From Sphingomonas citricola (GTDB taxonomy: Bacteria > Pseudomonadota > Alphaproteobacteria > Sphingomonadales > Sphingomonadaceae), in assembly GCF_019429535.1 (NCBI RefSeq), contig NZ_JAHXZM010000003.1, forward strand, positions 434,001 through 498,000: 64,000 nt of DNA, read 5' to 3'. Below the pieces are notes generated by a model. It had not been told where the DNA came from. It saw only the letters and a list, made by a program, of their open reading frames with translations, and made no database searches. Positions within the stretch are counted from its first letter, which is position 1. Every line of letters begins with the position of its first letter. Below, piece after piece: positions 40,040-47,291 of the stretch. The position numbers and the translations under genes are program-made.

Positions 40040-40528
40040 ATGCCGATGACGCAGCATTCCGAACCGCTCGACCGGATCGACCGCCGCCTGCTCGGCGCCC
40101 TAGTGGAAAACGCGCGCGCGACCGCCTTCGCCCTCGCCGAGCGGATCGGGCGCAGCGCCACCGCGATCGCAAGGCGGCAACGCGCGCTCGAGGAAAGCGG
40201 GGTGATCGCCGGCTACGCCGCGCGGCTCGATCTCGGCCAGTTGGGCCTCGGCACCACCGTCCACATCAAGATGACGCTGGAAAGCCAGCGTAAGGACGTG
40301 CTCGACGCGTTCGAAGCATCGATCGCCGAAAGCCCTTCGGTGGTGCGCTGCGACCTGATGTCGGGATCCTACGATTACCTCGTCACCGTCCAGGCGCGCG
40401 ACCTCGCGCATTTCGCCGAGGTCCACCGCGAGGAACTGTCGCGACTGCCCGGCGTCACCAGCATGGAATCGGGCTTCGTCCTGCGCGAGGTCGTCGCCGC
40501 GCGGCTACCGCTCCACCTGCTCGATTGA
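40040..40528 (+). CDS. Lrp/AsnC-family regulator, probably of ald
   Basis: A 162-residue feast/famine regulator: helix-turn-helix in IDRRLLGALVENARATAFAL and AERIGRSATAIARRQRALEE, then the RAM ligand-binding domain with VVRCDLMSGSYDYLVTVQA. A second ATG lies two codons downstream. Divergent orientation next to alanine dehydrogenase matches the known AldR-ald arrangement in other bacteria, so amino-acid-dependent activation of ald is likely; the 40-nt vicinity of both starts would hold the operator. Confidence 0.87.
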   Translation: MPMTQHSEPLDRIDRRLLGALVENARATAFALAERIGRSATAIARRQRALEESGVIAGYAARLDLGQLGLGTTVHIKMTLESQRKDVLDAFEASIAESPSVVRCDLMSGSYDYLVTVQARDLAHFAEVHREELSRLPGVTSMESGFVLREVVAARLPLHLLD

Positions 40529-40571
40529 GGTGCGATTGGAACCCGAACGGGTCCATGATAGCTTCGCTCGC

Positions 40572-41144
40572 ATGACCGAGCATGTGCCGATCACCAACGT
40601 GCCGACGCGCGTGAAGCTGCGGGTCGAGGACTTTCTCTCGCTCGATCGCGACGGCGCCTTCGACGGCTACGGCAAGACGGAGCTGATCGACGGTGAGGTC
40701 ACCTACATGAACGCGCAACACCGCCCACACGCGCTCGCGAAAATGGCGTTGTACGATGCGCTGCGTGATGGCCTTCGTGCCGCATGCTCGACGTTACACG
40801 TCATGGTAGAAGCCAGCGTTACGTGGGCGCCCGTCGACGTGCCCGAGCCCGACCTGCTCCTCACCGCCGAACCGCACGGCCCTGGTCCGGTTCCCGGCAC
40901 CAGCGTGTCGCTGGTGGTGGAGATTGCGGACGCGACATTGCAATCTGACCTAGGCCGTAAAGCGGCCCTCTACGCCCGGCACGGAGTGCCCGAATATTGG
41001 GTAATCGATGTGAACGGCCGGACCATCCACCAGCTATGGTCGCCCATGAACGGCGGTTACGGCGATCATGTCCGGCATGAGTTCGGCACGGTCATCGCAG
41101 CTGCCACCATCGCCAATCTGACGGTCGAAACCAACCATCTCTGA
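40572..41144 (+). CDS. Uma2-family (DUF820) restriction-endonuclease-like protein
   Basis: About 190 residues with the PD-(D/E)XK nuclease fold of the Uma2 family. Diagnostic pieces: YGKTELIDGEVTYMN, the Asp in VPEPDLLL, the Glu in LVVEIADATLQ, DLGRKAALYARHGVPEYWVI and DVNGRTIHQLW. The biological role of the family is not known. An in-frame GTG at 40530, 1 nt after the Lrp gene's stop, is an alternative start; the ATG at 40572 fits family length better. Confidence 0.8.
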   Translation: MTEHVPITNVPTRVKLRVEDFLSLDRDGAFDGYGKTELIDGEVTYMNAQHRPHALAKMALYDALRDGLRAACSTLHVMVEASVTWAPVDVPEPDLLLTAEPHGPGPVPGTSVSLVVEIADATLQSDLGRKAALYARHGVPEYWVIDVNGRTIHQLWSPMNGGYGDHVRHEFGTVIAAATIANLTVETNHL

Positions 41145-41147
41145 CGA

Positions 41148-41576
41148 TCAGCGTACCCGCCAGTACGCGAACGCCTTCGCTTGCTCGGCAGCGACGAACC
41201 GTTCCGCCTCCGCGCCTTCCCACGCTTCGCGATAGCCAAGCCGTTCGGCGAGCGTCGTCCACCATCCCTGCCCCGGCAGCCGATCGCCCTCGCGCACTAC
41301 CAGCACGGCAAGCGCCGGTTCTCCGGCTTCCTCGCCCGCGGCATCGATCGCGTCGAGCGTCTTGCACAAGGCGCGCATCTTCGGCCGGGTGAAGCGGTGG
41401 CCGAGCGCGCGCAGCAGCTCGGAATAACTCACCGCCCGCCCCTCGCGCGCCGCCGCGACCAGCAGGGCGCGCACCAGCGCCACATCGGCGATCGTGCCCG
41501 GCCCCTCGACGGGCACGATCCCCTCCGCCTCCAGCCAGCGCGACAAATCATCGCTCGGACCGGAGGCGCCCCGCAT
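41148..41576 (-). CDS. Conserved-looking hypothetical protein coupled to ettA
   Basis: A 142-residue soluble protein starting MRGASGPSDDLSRWLEAEGI. The middle, REGRAVSYSELLRALGHRF followed by ALAVLVVREGDRLPGQGWW, looks like a small winged-helix or nuclease-accessory fold, but I do not recognise the family. The ATG overlaps the ettA stop (ATGA) on the minus strand, so it is translationally coupled to ettA. The frame is open much further upstream, but only as ettA shadow. Confidence 0.6.
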   Translation of the reverse strand: MRGASGPSDDLSRWLEAEGIVPVEGPGTIADVALVRALLVAAAREGRAVSYSELLRALGHRFTRPKMRALCKTLDAIDAAGEEAGEPALAVLVVREGDRLPGQGWWTTLAERLGYREAWEGAEAERFVAAEQAKAFAYWRVR

Positions 41577-43255
41577 CAGCGTGTGAGCTTCTTGTACGCC
41601 AGCCGCGTCGGACGGTCGGCGGCATCGCCCAGGCGACGGCGCTTGTCTTCCTCGTAGCTCTCGTAATTGCCCTCGAACCATTCGACATGGCTGTCGCCCT
41701 CGAATGCGAGGATGTGGGTGCAGAGGCGATCGAGGAAGAAGCGATCGTGGCTGATGACCACCGCGCAACCCGCGAACGTTTCCAGCGCCTCTTCGAGCGC
41801 GCGCAGCGTCTCGACGTCGAGGTCGTTGGTCGGCTCGTCGAGCAGCAGGACGTTGCCGCCCTCCTTCAGCATCTTCGCCATGTGGACGCGGTTGCGCTCA
41901 CCGCCCGAGAGCTGGCCGACCTTCTTCTGCTGGTCGGGCCCGCGGAAGTTGAATGCGCCGACGTAGGCGCGCGTGCCCAGTTCCTGCTTGCCGAAGCGGA
42001 ACACCTCGAGCTCGTCGGAGATTTCCTGCCACACGTTCTTGTTCGGATCGAGGTGGTCGCGGCTCTGGTCGACGTAGCCGAGCTTGACGGTCGAGCCGAC
42101 CTCGATCGTCCCCGCGTCGGGCTGCTCTTGCCCCGTGATGAGCTTAAACAACGTCGACTTGCCCGCGCCGTTGGGACCGATCACGCCGACGATGCCGCCC
42201 GGCGGCAGCGTGAAGTCGAGCCCGTCGAACAGCAATTTGTCGCCGTACGACTTGGTCAGCCCCTTGGCCTCGATCACCTTGCCGCCCAGACGCTCGGGCA
42301 GCTGGATCAGGATCTGCGCCTTGCCCGCGACGCGGTTCTCCTGCTTCTCCATCAGTTCGTCGAACGCGCGAATACGCGCCTTGGACTTGGTCTGGCGCGC
42401 CTTGGGGGTCTGGCGCATCCAGGCGAGTTCGTCGGCGATCGCGCGCTGGCGCCCGGCCTCCTCGCGCTCCTCCTGCTCCAGTCGCTTGGCCTTCTTCTCC
42501 AAATAGCCCGAATAGTTCGACTCGTAGGTGTAATACCGCCCGCGATCGAGCTCGAGCACCCAGTTGACCACGTTGTCGAGGAAGTAGCGGTCGTGGGTGA
42601 CGAGGATGACGTTGCCGGTATATTCCTTCAGGAAATTCTCCAGCCACGACACGCTCTCGGCGTCGAGGTGGTTGGTCGGCTCGTCAAGCAGCAGGATGTC
42701 GGGCTTTTCGAGCAGCAGCCGGCACAAGGCGACGCGGCGCTTCTCGCCGCCCGACAGGTTGGTGACGGGCGCGTCGGACGGCGGGCAGCGCAGCGCTTCC
42801 ATCGCCTGTTCGAGCTGGCTGTCGAGCGACCAGCCATCGGCGGCGTCGATCTTCGCCTGAAGATCGCCCATCTCCTCCATCAATGCGTCGAAATCGGTGT
42901 CGTCCTTGGGATCACCCATCTCGGCCGAGATCGCATTGAAGCGTTCCACCATGTCGGCGACCGGACCTGCACCCAGCCGCACGTTCTCGATCACGGTCTT
43001 GCTGTCGTCGAGCTTGGGCTCCTGCGGCAGATAGCCGACGCGCACGCCCTCGGCCGCCCACGCCTCGCCGACGAAATCGGTGTCGATCCCGCCCATGATC
43101 TTCATCAGCGTCGACTTGCCGGCGCCGTTCGGGCCGATGATCGCGATCTTCGCGCCCGGGATGAATTGCAGGTGGATGTTGTTGAGCACGGGCTTGTTCG
43201 CGCCCGGGAAGGTCTTGGTCAGACCCTTCATGACGTAGGTGTACTGGACGGCCAT
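41576..43255 (-). CDS. ettA: Energy-dependent translational throttle protein EttA
   Basis: ABC-F ATPase that binds the ribosomal E site and gates entry into elongation according to energy state. 559 residues from the ATG at 43255 (MAVQYTYVMKGLTKTFPG); two ABC domains each with Walker A GPNGAGKST, signatures LSGGEKRR and LSGGERNR, and Walker B LLLDEPTNHLD / LLLDEPTNDLD. The linker with AWMRQTPKARQTKSKARI is the EttA P-site-interaction region. A 17-codon upstream open extension is not family sequence. Confidence 0.96.
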   Translation of the reverse strand: MAVQYTYVMKGLTKTFPGANKPVLNNIHLQFIPGAKIAIIGPNGAGKSTLMKIMGGIDTDFVGEAWAAEGVRVGYLPQEPKLDDSKTVIENVRLGAGPVADMVERFNAISAEMGDPKDDTDFDALMEEMGDLQAKIDAADGWSLDSQLEQAMEALRCPPSDAPVTNLSGGEKRRVALCRLLLEKPDILLLDEPTNHLDAESVSWLENFLKEYTGNVILVTHDRYFLDNVVNWVLELDRGRYYTYESNYSGYLEKKAKRLEQEEREEAGRQRAIADELAWMRQTPKARQTKSKARIRAFDELMEKQENRVAGKAQILIQLPERLGGKVIEAKGLTKSYGDKLLFDGLDFTLPPGGIVGVIGPNGAGKSTLFKLITGQEQPDAGTIEVGSTVKLGYVDQSRDHLDPNKNVWQEISDELEVFRFGKQELGTRAYVGAFNFRGPDQQKKVGQLSGGERNRVHMAKMLKEGGNVLLLDEPTNDLDVETLRALEEALETFAGCAVVISHDRFFLDRLCTHILAFEGDSHVEWFEGNYESYEEDKRRRLGDAADRPTRLAYKKLTR

Positions 43256-43362
43256 GGGTCGCCTTCTCGCGTGATGATGCTGCGGGGAAATTCGTTCCGC
43301 TCGCATGTAAGGCCCCCGTGCGGCGTTGGCAAACCGGCAGGTGCCGGTTACGCCTTCGCTCC

Positions 43363-44820
43363 ATGAAGCGCATCCTGCTCGCGGCGACCGCCGCTTCCGC
43401 CCTGCCCGCCATCACCCTGTCCGCCCCCGTGGCGGCGCAGACCGCGGCGGCATCGACGCCAGCGGGCCAGCCCGCGATCACCCGCCCCGCGCCGACGCCG
43501 CCAGCGCCCGTCGACGCGCGGGTCGCCGCGCTGCGTGACGCCGCACTGAAGGACGAGGTCGCCTATGATATCGTCGAGGGCCTGACGACCGAAGTCGGAC
43601 AACGCCTCGCCGGCACCGAGGCCGAAGCGCGCGCGCGCACCTGGGGCGCGGCCAAGCTCAAGGCGCTCGGTTTCAAGAACGTGCGGATCGAGACGTACCA
43701 GATGCCCGTCTGGGTCCGCGGCACCGAGGAAGCCGAGATCGTTGAGCCGTTCGCACAGAAGCTGAAGCTGGCGGCACTAGGCAATTCCGGATCGACCGGC
43801 GCGCAGGGGTTGACCGCCGAACTGGCTGTCTTCCCGAGCATGACCGAGTTCCTGAACGCACCCGCCACCGCGATCCGCGGCAGGATCGTCTATATCGGCA
43901 ACTCGATGCAGCCGACGCAGGACGGGTCGAGCTACGGCGCGAACGGCCCCGCGCGCTTCACCGGGCCCGCGCTCGCCGCCGCGAAGGGCGCGGCCGCGAT
44001 CGTGATCCGCTCGATCGGTACCGACACGCACCGCCTGCCCCACACCGGCGTCACCAACTTTCCCGCGGGCACCGCAGCGATCCCCGCCGCCGCCTTGTCG
44101 GTTCCAGACGCCGAATTGATCGAGCGGATGGCGTCGCGCGGCAAGCCGATCCGGATGCGCCTCGTCCTTACCCCCCAGCAGACCGGCAGCCACGAATCGG
44201 GCAACGTCATCGCCGAAGTGCCCGGTACCGATCCGAATGCCGGCGTCGTGCTGGTCGGCGGGCACCTCGATAGCTGGGATCTCGCGACCGGCGCGATCGA
44301 CGACGCGAGCGGGGTCGCGATCACTACCGCAGCCGCGAAGCGTATTCTCGACTCGGGCCGGCGTCCGCGCCGCACGATCCGGGTCGTGTGGTTCGGCGCG
44401 GAGGAAGTCGGCGGCTTCGGTGGTGAGGATTACGCGAAGAAGCACGGCGTTGAGCGTCACGCGATCGCGGCGGAAAGCGACTTCGGCGCCGATCGTGTCT
44501 GGCGGTTCGAGACGACTCTGCCATCGTCGGCCACGCCGGTCGCCGACCGCCTGGCCAGCGCGCTCGCGCCGCTCGGGATTGTTCGCGGCACGGGGCCCGG
44601 CGGCGACGGCTCCGACATCGAGGCGACGATCGCGACCGGAGTGGCGGGGATCGACCTCAATCAGTCGGGGCTGCGCTATTTCGACGTCCACCACACGCCC
44701 GACGACACGCTCGACCGCGTCGACCCCGCGCAATTGCAGCAGAATGTCGCCGCCTGGACGACGATGCTCGCGGTGGTCGCCGACGCGCCGGAGGAAATCG
44801 GACCGGTCAGCCGGCCGTGA
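43363..44820 (+). CDS. M28-family zinc aminopeptidase, secreted
   Basis: A 485-residue peptidase with a signal peptide (MKRILLAATAASALPAITLS, cleavage near VAA-Q) and a short Pro/Ala linker. Zinc ligands and catalytic residues are in order: His/Asp in GGHLDSWD, Asp in AIDDASG, Glu pair in GAEEVGG, Asp in AESDFGAD and His in FDVHHTPDDT. A PA-like insert precedes the catalytic domain. Likely periplasmic or outer-membrane-associated peptide degradation. Stands alone, divergent from ettA. Confidence 0.9.
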   Translation: MKRILLAATAASALPAITLSAPVAAQTAAASTPAGQPAITRPAPTPPAPVDARVAALRDAALKDEVAYDIVEGLTTEVGQRLAGTEAEARARTWGAAKLKALGFKNVRIETYQMPVWVRGTEEAEIVEPFAQKLKLAALGNSGSTGAQGLTAELAVFPSMTEFLNAPATAIRGRIVYIGNSMQPTQDGSSYGANGPARFTGPALAAAKGAAAIVIRSIGTDTHRLPHTGVTNFPAGTAAIPAAALSVPDAELIERMASRGKPIRMRLVLTPQQTGSHESGNVIAEVPGTDPNAGVVLVGGHLDSWDLATGAIDDASGVAITTAAAKRILDSGRRPRRTIRVVWFGAEEVGGFGGEDYAKKHGVERHAIAAESDFGADRVWRFETTLPSSATPVADRLASALAPLGIVRGTGPGGDGSDIEATIATGVAGIDLNQSGLRYFDVHHTPDDTLDRVDPAQLQQNVAAWTTMLAVVADAPEEIGPVSRP

Positions 44821-44972
44821 CCAAATGCACGCTGCCGGGTCGGCAACCACTCGTCGCAACCTGTACGCCCGATGAATTTTCCTTATTGACCCCCTGAACC
44901 GCTAGGGTATTCGGGCGTTTCGCGACGGCGTTGGGGTCGGCCGCGATTTTTGTGATGCTTGGGAGCATTCGA

Positions 44973-45236
44973 ATGAAGAAGATCCTGCTCGTTGCCGCTG
45001 CTGCCGGCCTGATGTCCGTTGCTGCTTGCTCGAAGTCGCCGGAAGCCGCCGCGGTCGAGAACAACGCCGACATGATGGCGGACAACATGGACGCGATGGC
45101 CGACAACGTCGCCGACATGTCGAACACCACGGCGAACCCGTTCGCCGAGGACAACGCCGAGGCGGTTGCCGAGAACATCCACGACGCGGCCGACAACGTC
45201 CGTGACTCGGCTGACGGCGCCACCACCAACATGTGA
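44973..45236 (+). CDS. Small Asp/Asn/Ala-rich lipoprotein
   Basis: An 87-residue predicted lipoprotein: MKKILLVAAAAGLMSVAACS with lipobox VAAC, then an acidic region with the repeated words ADNMDAMADNVADM and EDNAEAVAENIHDAADNV. No enzymatic domain. GGGAG lies 8 nt upstream of the ATG. It is followed 24 nt later by a second small lipoprotein of similar build, suggesting a duplicated pair. Confidence 0.75.
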   Translation: MKKILLVAAAAGLMSVAACSKSPEAAAVENNADMMADNMDAMADNVADMSNTTANPFAEDNAEAVAENIHDAADNVRDSADGATTNM

Positions 45237-45260
45237 TCTGGCCCGGTTCGGGTCGTGCTG

Positions 45261-45512
45261 ATGCCTAGGATCATTCCCCTGGCGGGCGCCGCGCTTCTTC
45301 TGCTCGGCGGTTGCAGCAAACCCGAACCGGTGTCGATCGAGAACGGTGCCGAGGCATTGTCCGCCAATCTCGAGCAGATGGCGAACGAGCTGGAGGCGGA
45401 AGCGGCGGGTCAGGCCAATGCGGCGGAGCGGCAGACGCTCTCCGGCGCGGCCGCCACGTTCGACAATGGATCGGAGACGGTCAACGTGTCCGACACTGCC
45501 GCGAATTTCTGA
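45261..45512 (+). CDS. Small acidic lipoprotein
   Basis: An 83-residue lipoprotein with signal peptide MPRIIPLAGAALLLLGGCS (lipobox LGGC) followed by a Glu/Ala-rich helix (EALSANLEQMANELEAEAA). A GTG two codons upstream (45255) could also start it. Similar in size and architecture to the preceding lipoprotein and probably co-transcribed; a terminator hairpin lies 32 nt downstream. Confidence 0.7.
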   Translation: MPRIIPLAGAALLLLGGCSKPEPVSIENGAEALSANLEQMANELEAEAAGQANAAERQTLSGAAATFDNGSETVNVSDTAANF

Positions 45513-45544
45513 AGCGCGGCTCGTCAACACCGTTCAGCTGATCA

Positions 45545-45574
45545 AGGGCGTCCCGTTCGTTGGGCGCCCTTTTT
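45545..45574 (+). terminator. Rho-independent terminator
   Basis: AGGGCG (45545-45550) pairs with CGCCCT (45565-45570), extended by CCC/GGG across a one-base bulge, followed by TTTT. It closes the two-lipoprotein unit. Confidence 0.8.
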
Positions 45575-45680
45575 CGTGTCAGGGCACTTCATACCCGACA
45601 AGCTACAATCCCGTCTTGCGTCGCTGAACCGGAACGCCCGCCCCGAGTTGTGTGCGGTGGAAACCGACGGCGGAGACGAG

Positions 45681-46124
45681 ATGCGCAAATCCTTCCTCAT
45701 GGGCCTGATCGGTGGCCAGCGCGCGATGACCCCGCTCGCGACCGTTGCGATCGCGGCCGCGCGCGGGCAGTTGCCTGCCGACAATGGCGCGCCCAGGCTG
45801 CTCGCCAACCCGTTGGTTGCCGCCGGTACGCTGGCGCTCGCGATCGGGGAGATCGCCGGCGACAAGCAGAAGACCGCCCCTGACCGGATCGTGCCGATCG
45901 GCCTCGCCGCGCGCTTCGTCACGTCCGCGATCGCGGGCGCGGCGCTGGTGCCGAAACGCCGGCGCTGGATCGGCGCCGCGATCGGTGGCGTCACCGCGGT
46001 GGTCGCGTCCTACCCCGGCTGGCGCACCCGCATGGCGTGGCTGCCGCGTTATGGTCAGACGCCCACGGGGTTCGCGGAGGATCTGGCGGTGCTGTCCTCT
46101 GCCGCGGCAATCGTGCGCAAATAG
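45681..46124 (+). CDS. DUF4126-like integral membrane protein
   Basis: A 147-residue membrane protein with three to four hydrophobic segments. It begins MRKSFLMGLIGGQRAMTPLA and contains LALAIGEIAGDKQKTAPDRI, where the GE(x)4DK...P.R pattern matches the DUF4126 family. Function unknown. The start has GGAGACGAG just upstream; the longer open frame (from 45576) has no family sequence. Confidence 0.65.
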   Translation: MRKSFLMGLIGGQRAMTPLATVAIAAARGQLPADNGAPRLLANPLVAAGTLALAIGEIAGDKQKTAPDRIVPIGLAARFVTSAIAGAALVPKRRRWIGAAIGGVTAVVASYPGWRTRMAWLPRYGQTPTGFAEDLAVLSSAAAIVRK

Positions 46125-46209
46125 CGATCGAGGGATCGATCGGGCGCTTCCGGCAAGTCCGCGCTTGCCAATCTCTCGTGCGTGACGCTACCTGCCGACA
46201 GCGCGCGGA

Positions 46210-46282
46210 GGGCCTGTAGCTCAACGGTTAGAGCTGGCCGCTCATAACGGCTAGGTTGCGGGTTCGAGTCCTGCCGGGCCCA
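46210..46282 (+). tRNA. tRNA-Ile2 (anticodon CAU, expected lysidine-modified)
   Basis: 73 nt plus CCA added after transcription (genome reads CCG). Acceptor GGGCCTG pairs with CGGGCCC; anticodon loop CTCATAA gives CAU; T-arm GCGGG-TTCGAGT-CCTGC. The body matches the alphaproteobacterial isoleucine tRNA whose C34 is converted to lysidine by TilS to read AUA, rather than tRNA-Met. Its 3' part overlaps the antisense end of the deacetylase gene. Confidence 0.85.
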
Positions 46283-47291
46283 CCGCGTGCTCATCCAGCG
46301 CACTCAGGACATCGTCCAACGAGGCTGGCGCGTACCCGTGCCGCGCCAGTGAGGGCAGCACCTCGTCCCACCAGGCGTGAAAGCGTGCCAGCTCTCGCGC
46401 GTTGCGGACATAGGGGGTGTGGCCGGGCACCAGCGACGGCGAATGAAAGGTGAGTTGCAGCATCCGCTCGCCCTCTGCCGCGGCGATGCCGATCGCGCGA
46501 CACGCCTCGCGCGCGGACGTCCCCTCTGGCGTCAGCGGAACCCGCGACAACAGCCGACTTCGCGCGAACACGCCGCGCGAGCGCGGAATGCGCCCGAGCA
46601 TCGAGTGCAACCACCGCCCCTGCGCGCGAAGCACGCCGGTGTAGATCGTCGACAGCGGCATCTCGACCAGCGCGCTTTCGCCCTGCACGTCGTCGCTCAG
46701 CGCGAACGCGCCCGGCGATACGGCAGTGAAATCGGGCCCGCCCTCGCGCGAATAATCGAACCGCGCGCGCATCGACGCGTCGACGCGAAACCCGCGCGCC
46801 GCCAGCGCCTGGAACGTATTCGGCCCGACACCGTAGCGCCCCGCGCGGTAGATGCAGGGCCGGCGCCCGAGCGCACGCTCGATCATCGCGACCAGCCGGT
46901 CTAGCTTCGCTGCTTCGACCTCACGCGGCAAGTTGCCCGCGAATGTTTCGATTCGCGCGCCGCTCCCTAGTGGCGGCGTGACCCAGGAATGGAGCTGCGC
47001 GCCGATCGCCGTCGCCGGGTCGCGCGCCAGCAGATCGCGCAGAACCGCGGCGGACCCTTCGTTCGCAGCGACGACGTAATCAACCATGTAGAACGGGCTG
47101 ATCCCGAACGCCGCCAGACGATCGTGCATCGCGGGCAGCGCCGCGATCGCGGTCACGTCGAAATCGTCGCTCGCGCCCGGCGTCGACCAGTCGAATTCCT
47201 CCTCGGTGTCAATCGTCACGATGAAGCGACGACCGAATGAGGCGGGCCAGGGTAGCGTCGCGCCGACTGGCGTCGCGAACCGCTGCGTCAC
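46251..47291 (-). CDS. Polysaccharide deacetylase, WalW-like
   Basis: A 346-residue NodB-fold deacetylase. FIVTIDTEEEFDW carries the catalytic/metal Asp region, AQLHSWVTPP the metal His and IYRAGRYGVGPNTFQALAAR the family signature seen in WalW-type proteins of exopolysaccharide loci. GTG start (47291) overlaps the stop of the upstream histidine kinase gene (GTGA). The last ~10 codons (VGPAGLEPAT) are the antisense of tRNA-Ile2, so the C-terminus has been extended into the tRNA gene. Confidence 0.85.
   Translation of the reverse strand: MTQRFATPVGATLPWPASFGRRFIVTIDTEEEFDWSTPGASDDFDVTAIAALPAMHDRLAAFGISPFYMVDYVVAANEGSAAVLRDLLARDPATAIGAQLHSWVTPPLGSGARIETFAGNLPREVEAAKLDRLVAMIERALGRRPCIYRAGRYGVGPNTFQALAARGFRVDASMRARFDYSREGGPDFTAVSPGAFALSDDVQGESALVEMPLSTIYTGVLRAQGRWLHSMLGRIPRSRGVFARSRLLSRVPLTPEGTSAREACRAIGIAAAEGERMLQLTFHSPSLVPGHTPYVRNARELARFHAWWDEVLPSLARHGYAPASLDDVLSALDEHAVGPAGLEPAT

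Noticed and set aside
41687..43366. 559-codon plus-strand frame opposite ettA
   Set aside because: Antisense shadow of a clearly identified ABC-F gene; high GC at third positions keeps the opposite strand open.
46210..46282. Assignment of the CAU tRNA as tRNA-Met
   Set aside because: The acceptor and arm sequence GGGCCTGTAGCTCA with CTCATAA loop matches the alphaproteobacterial Ile2 (lysidine) tRNA better than elongator or initiator Met.
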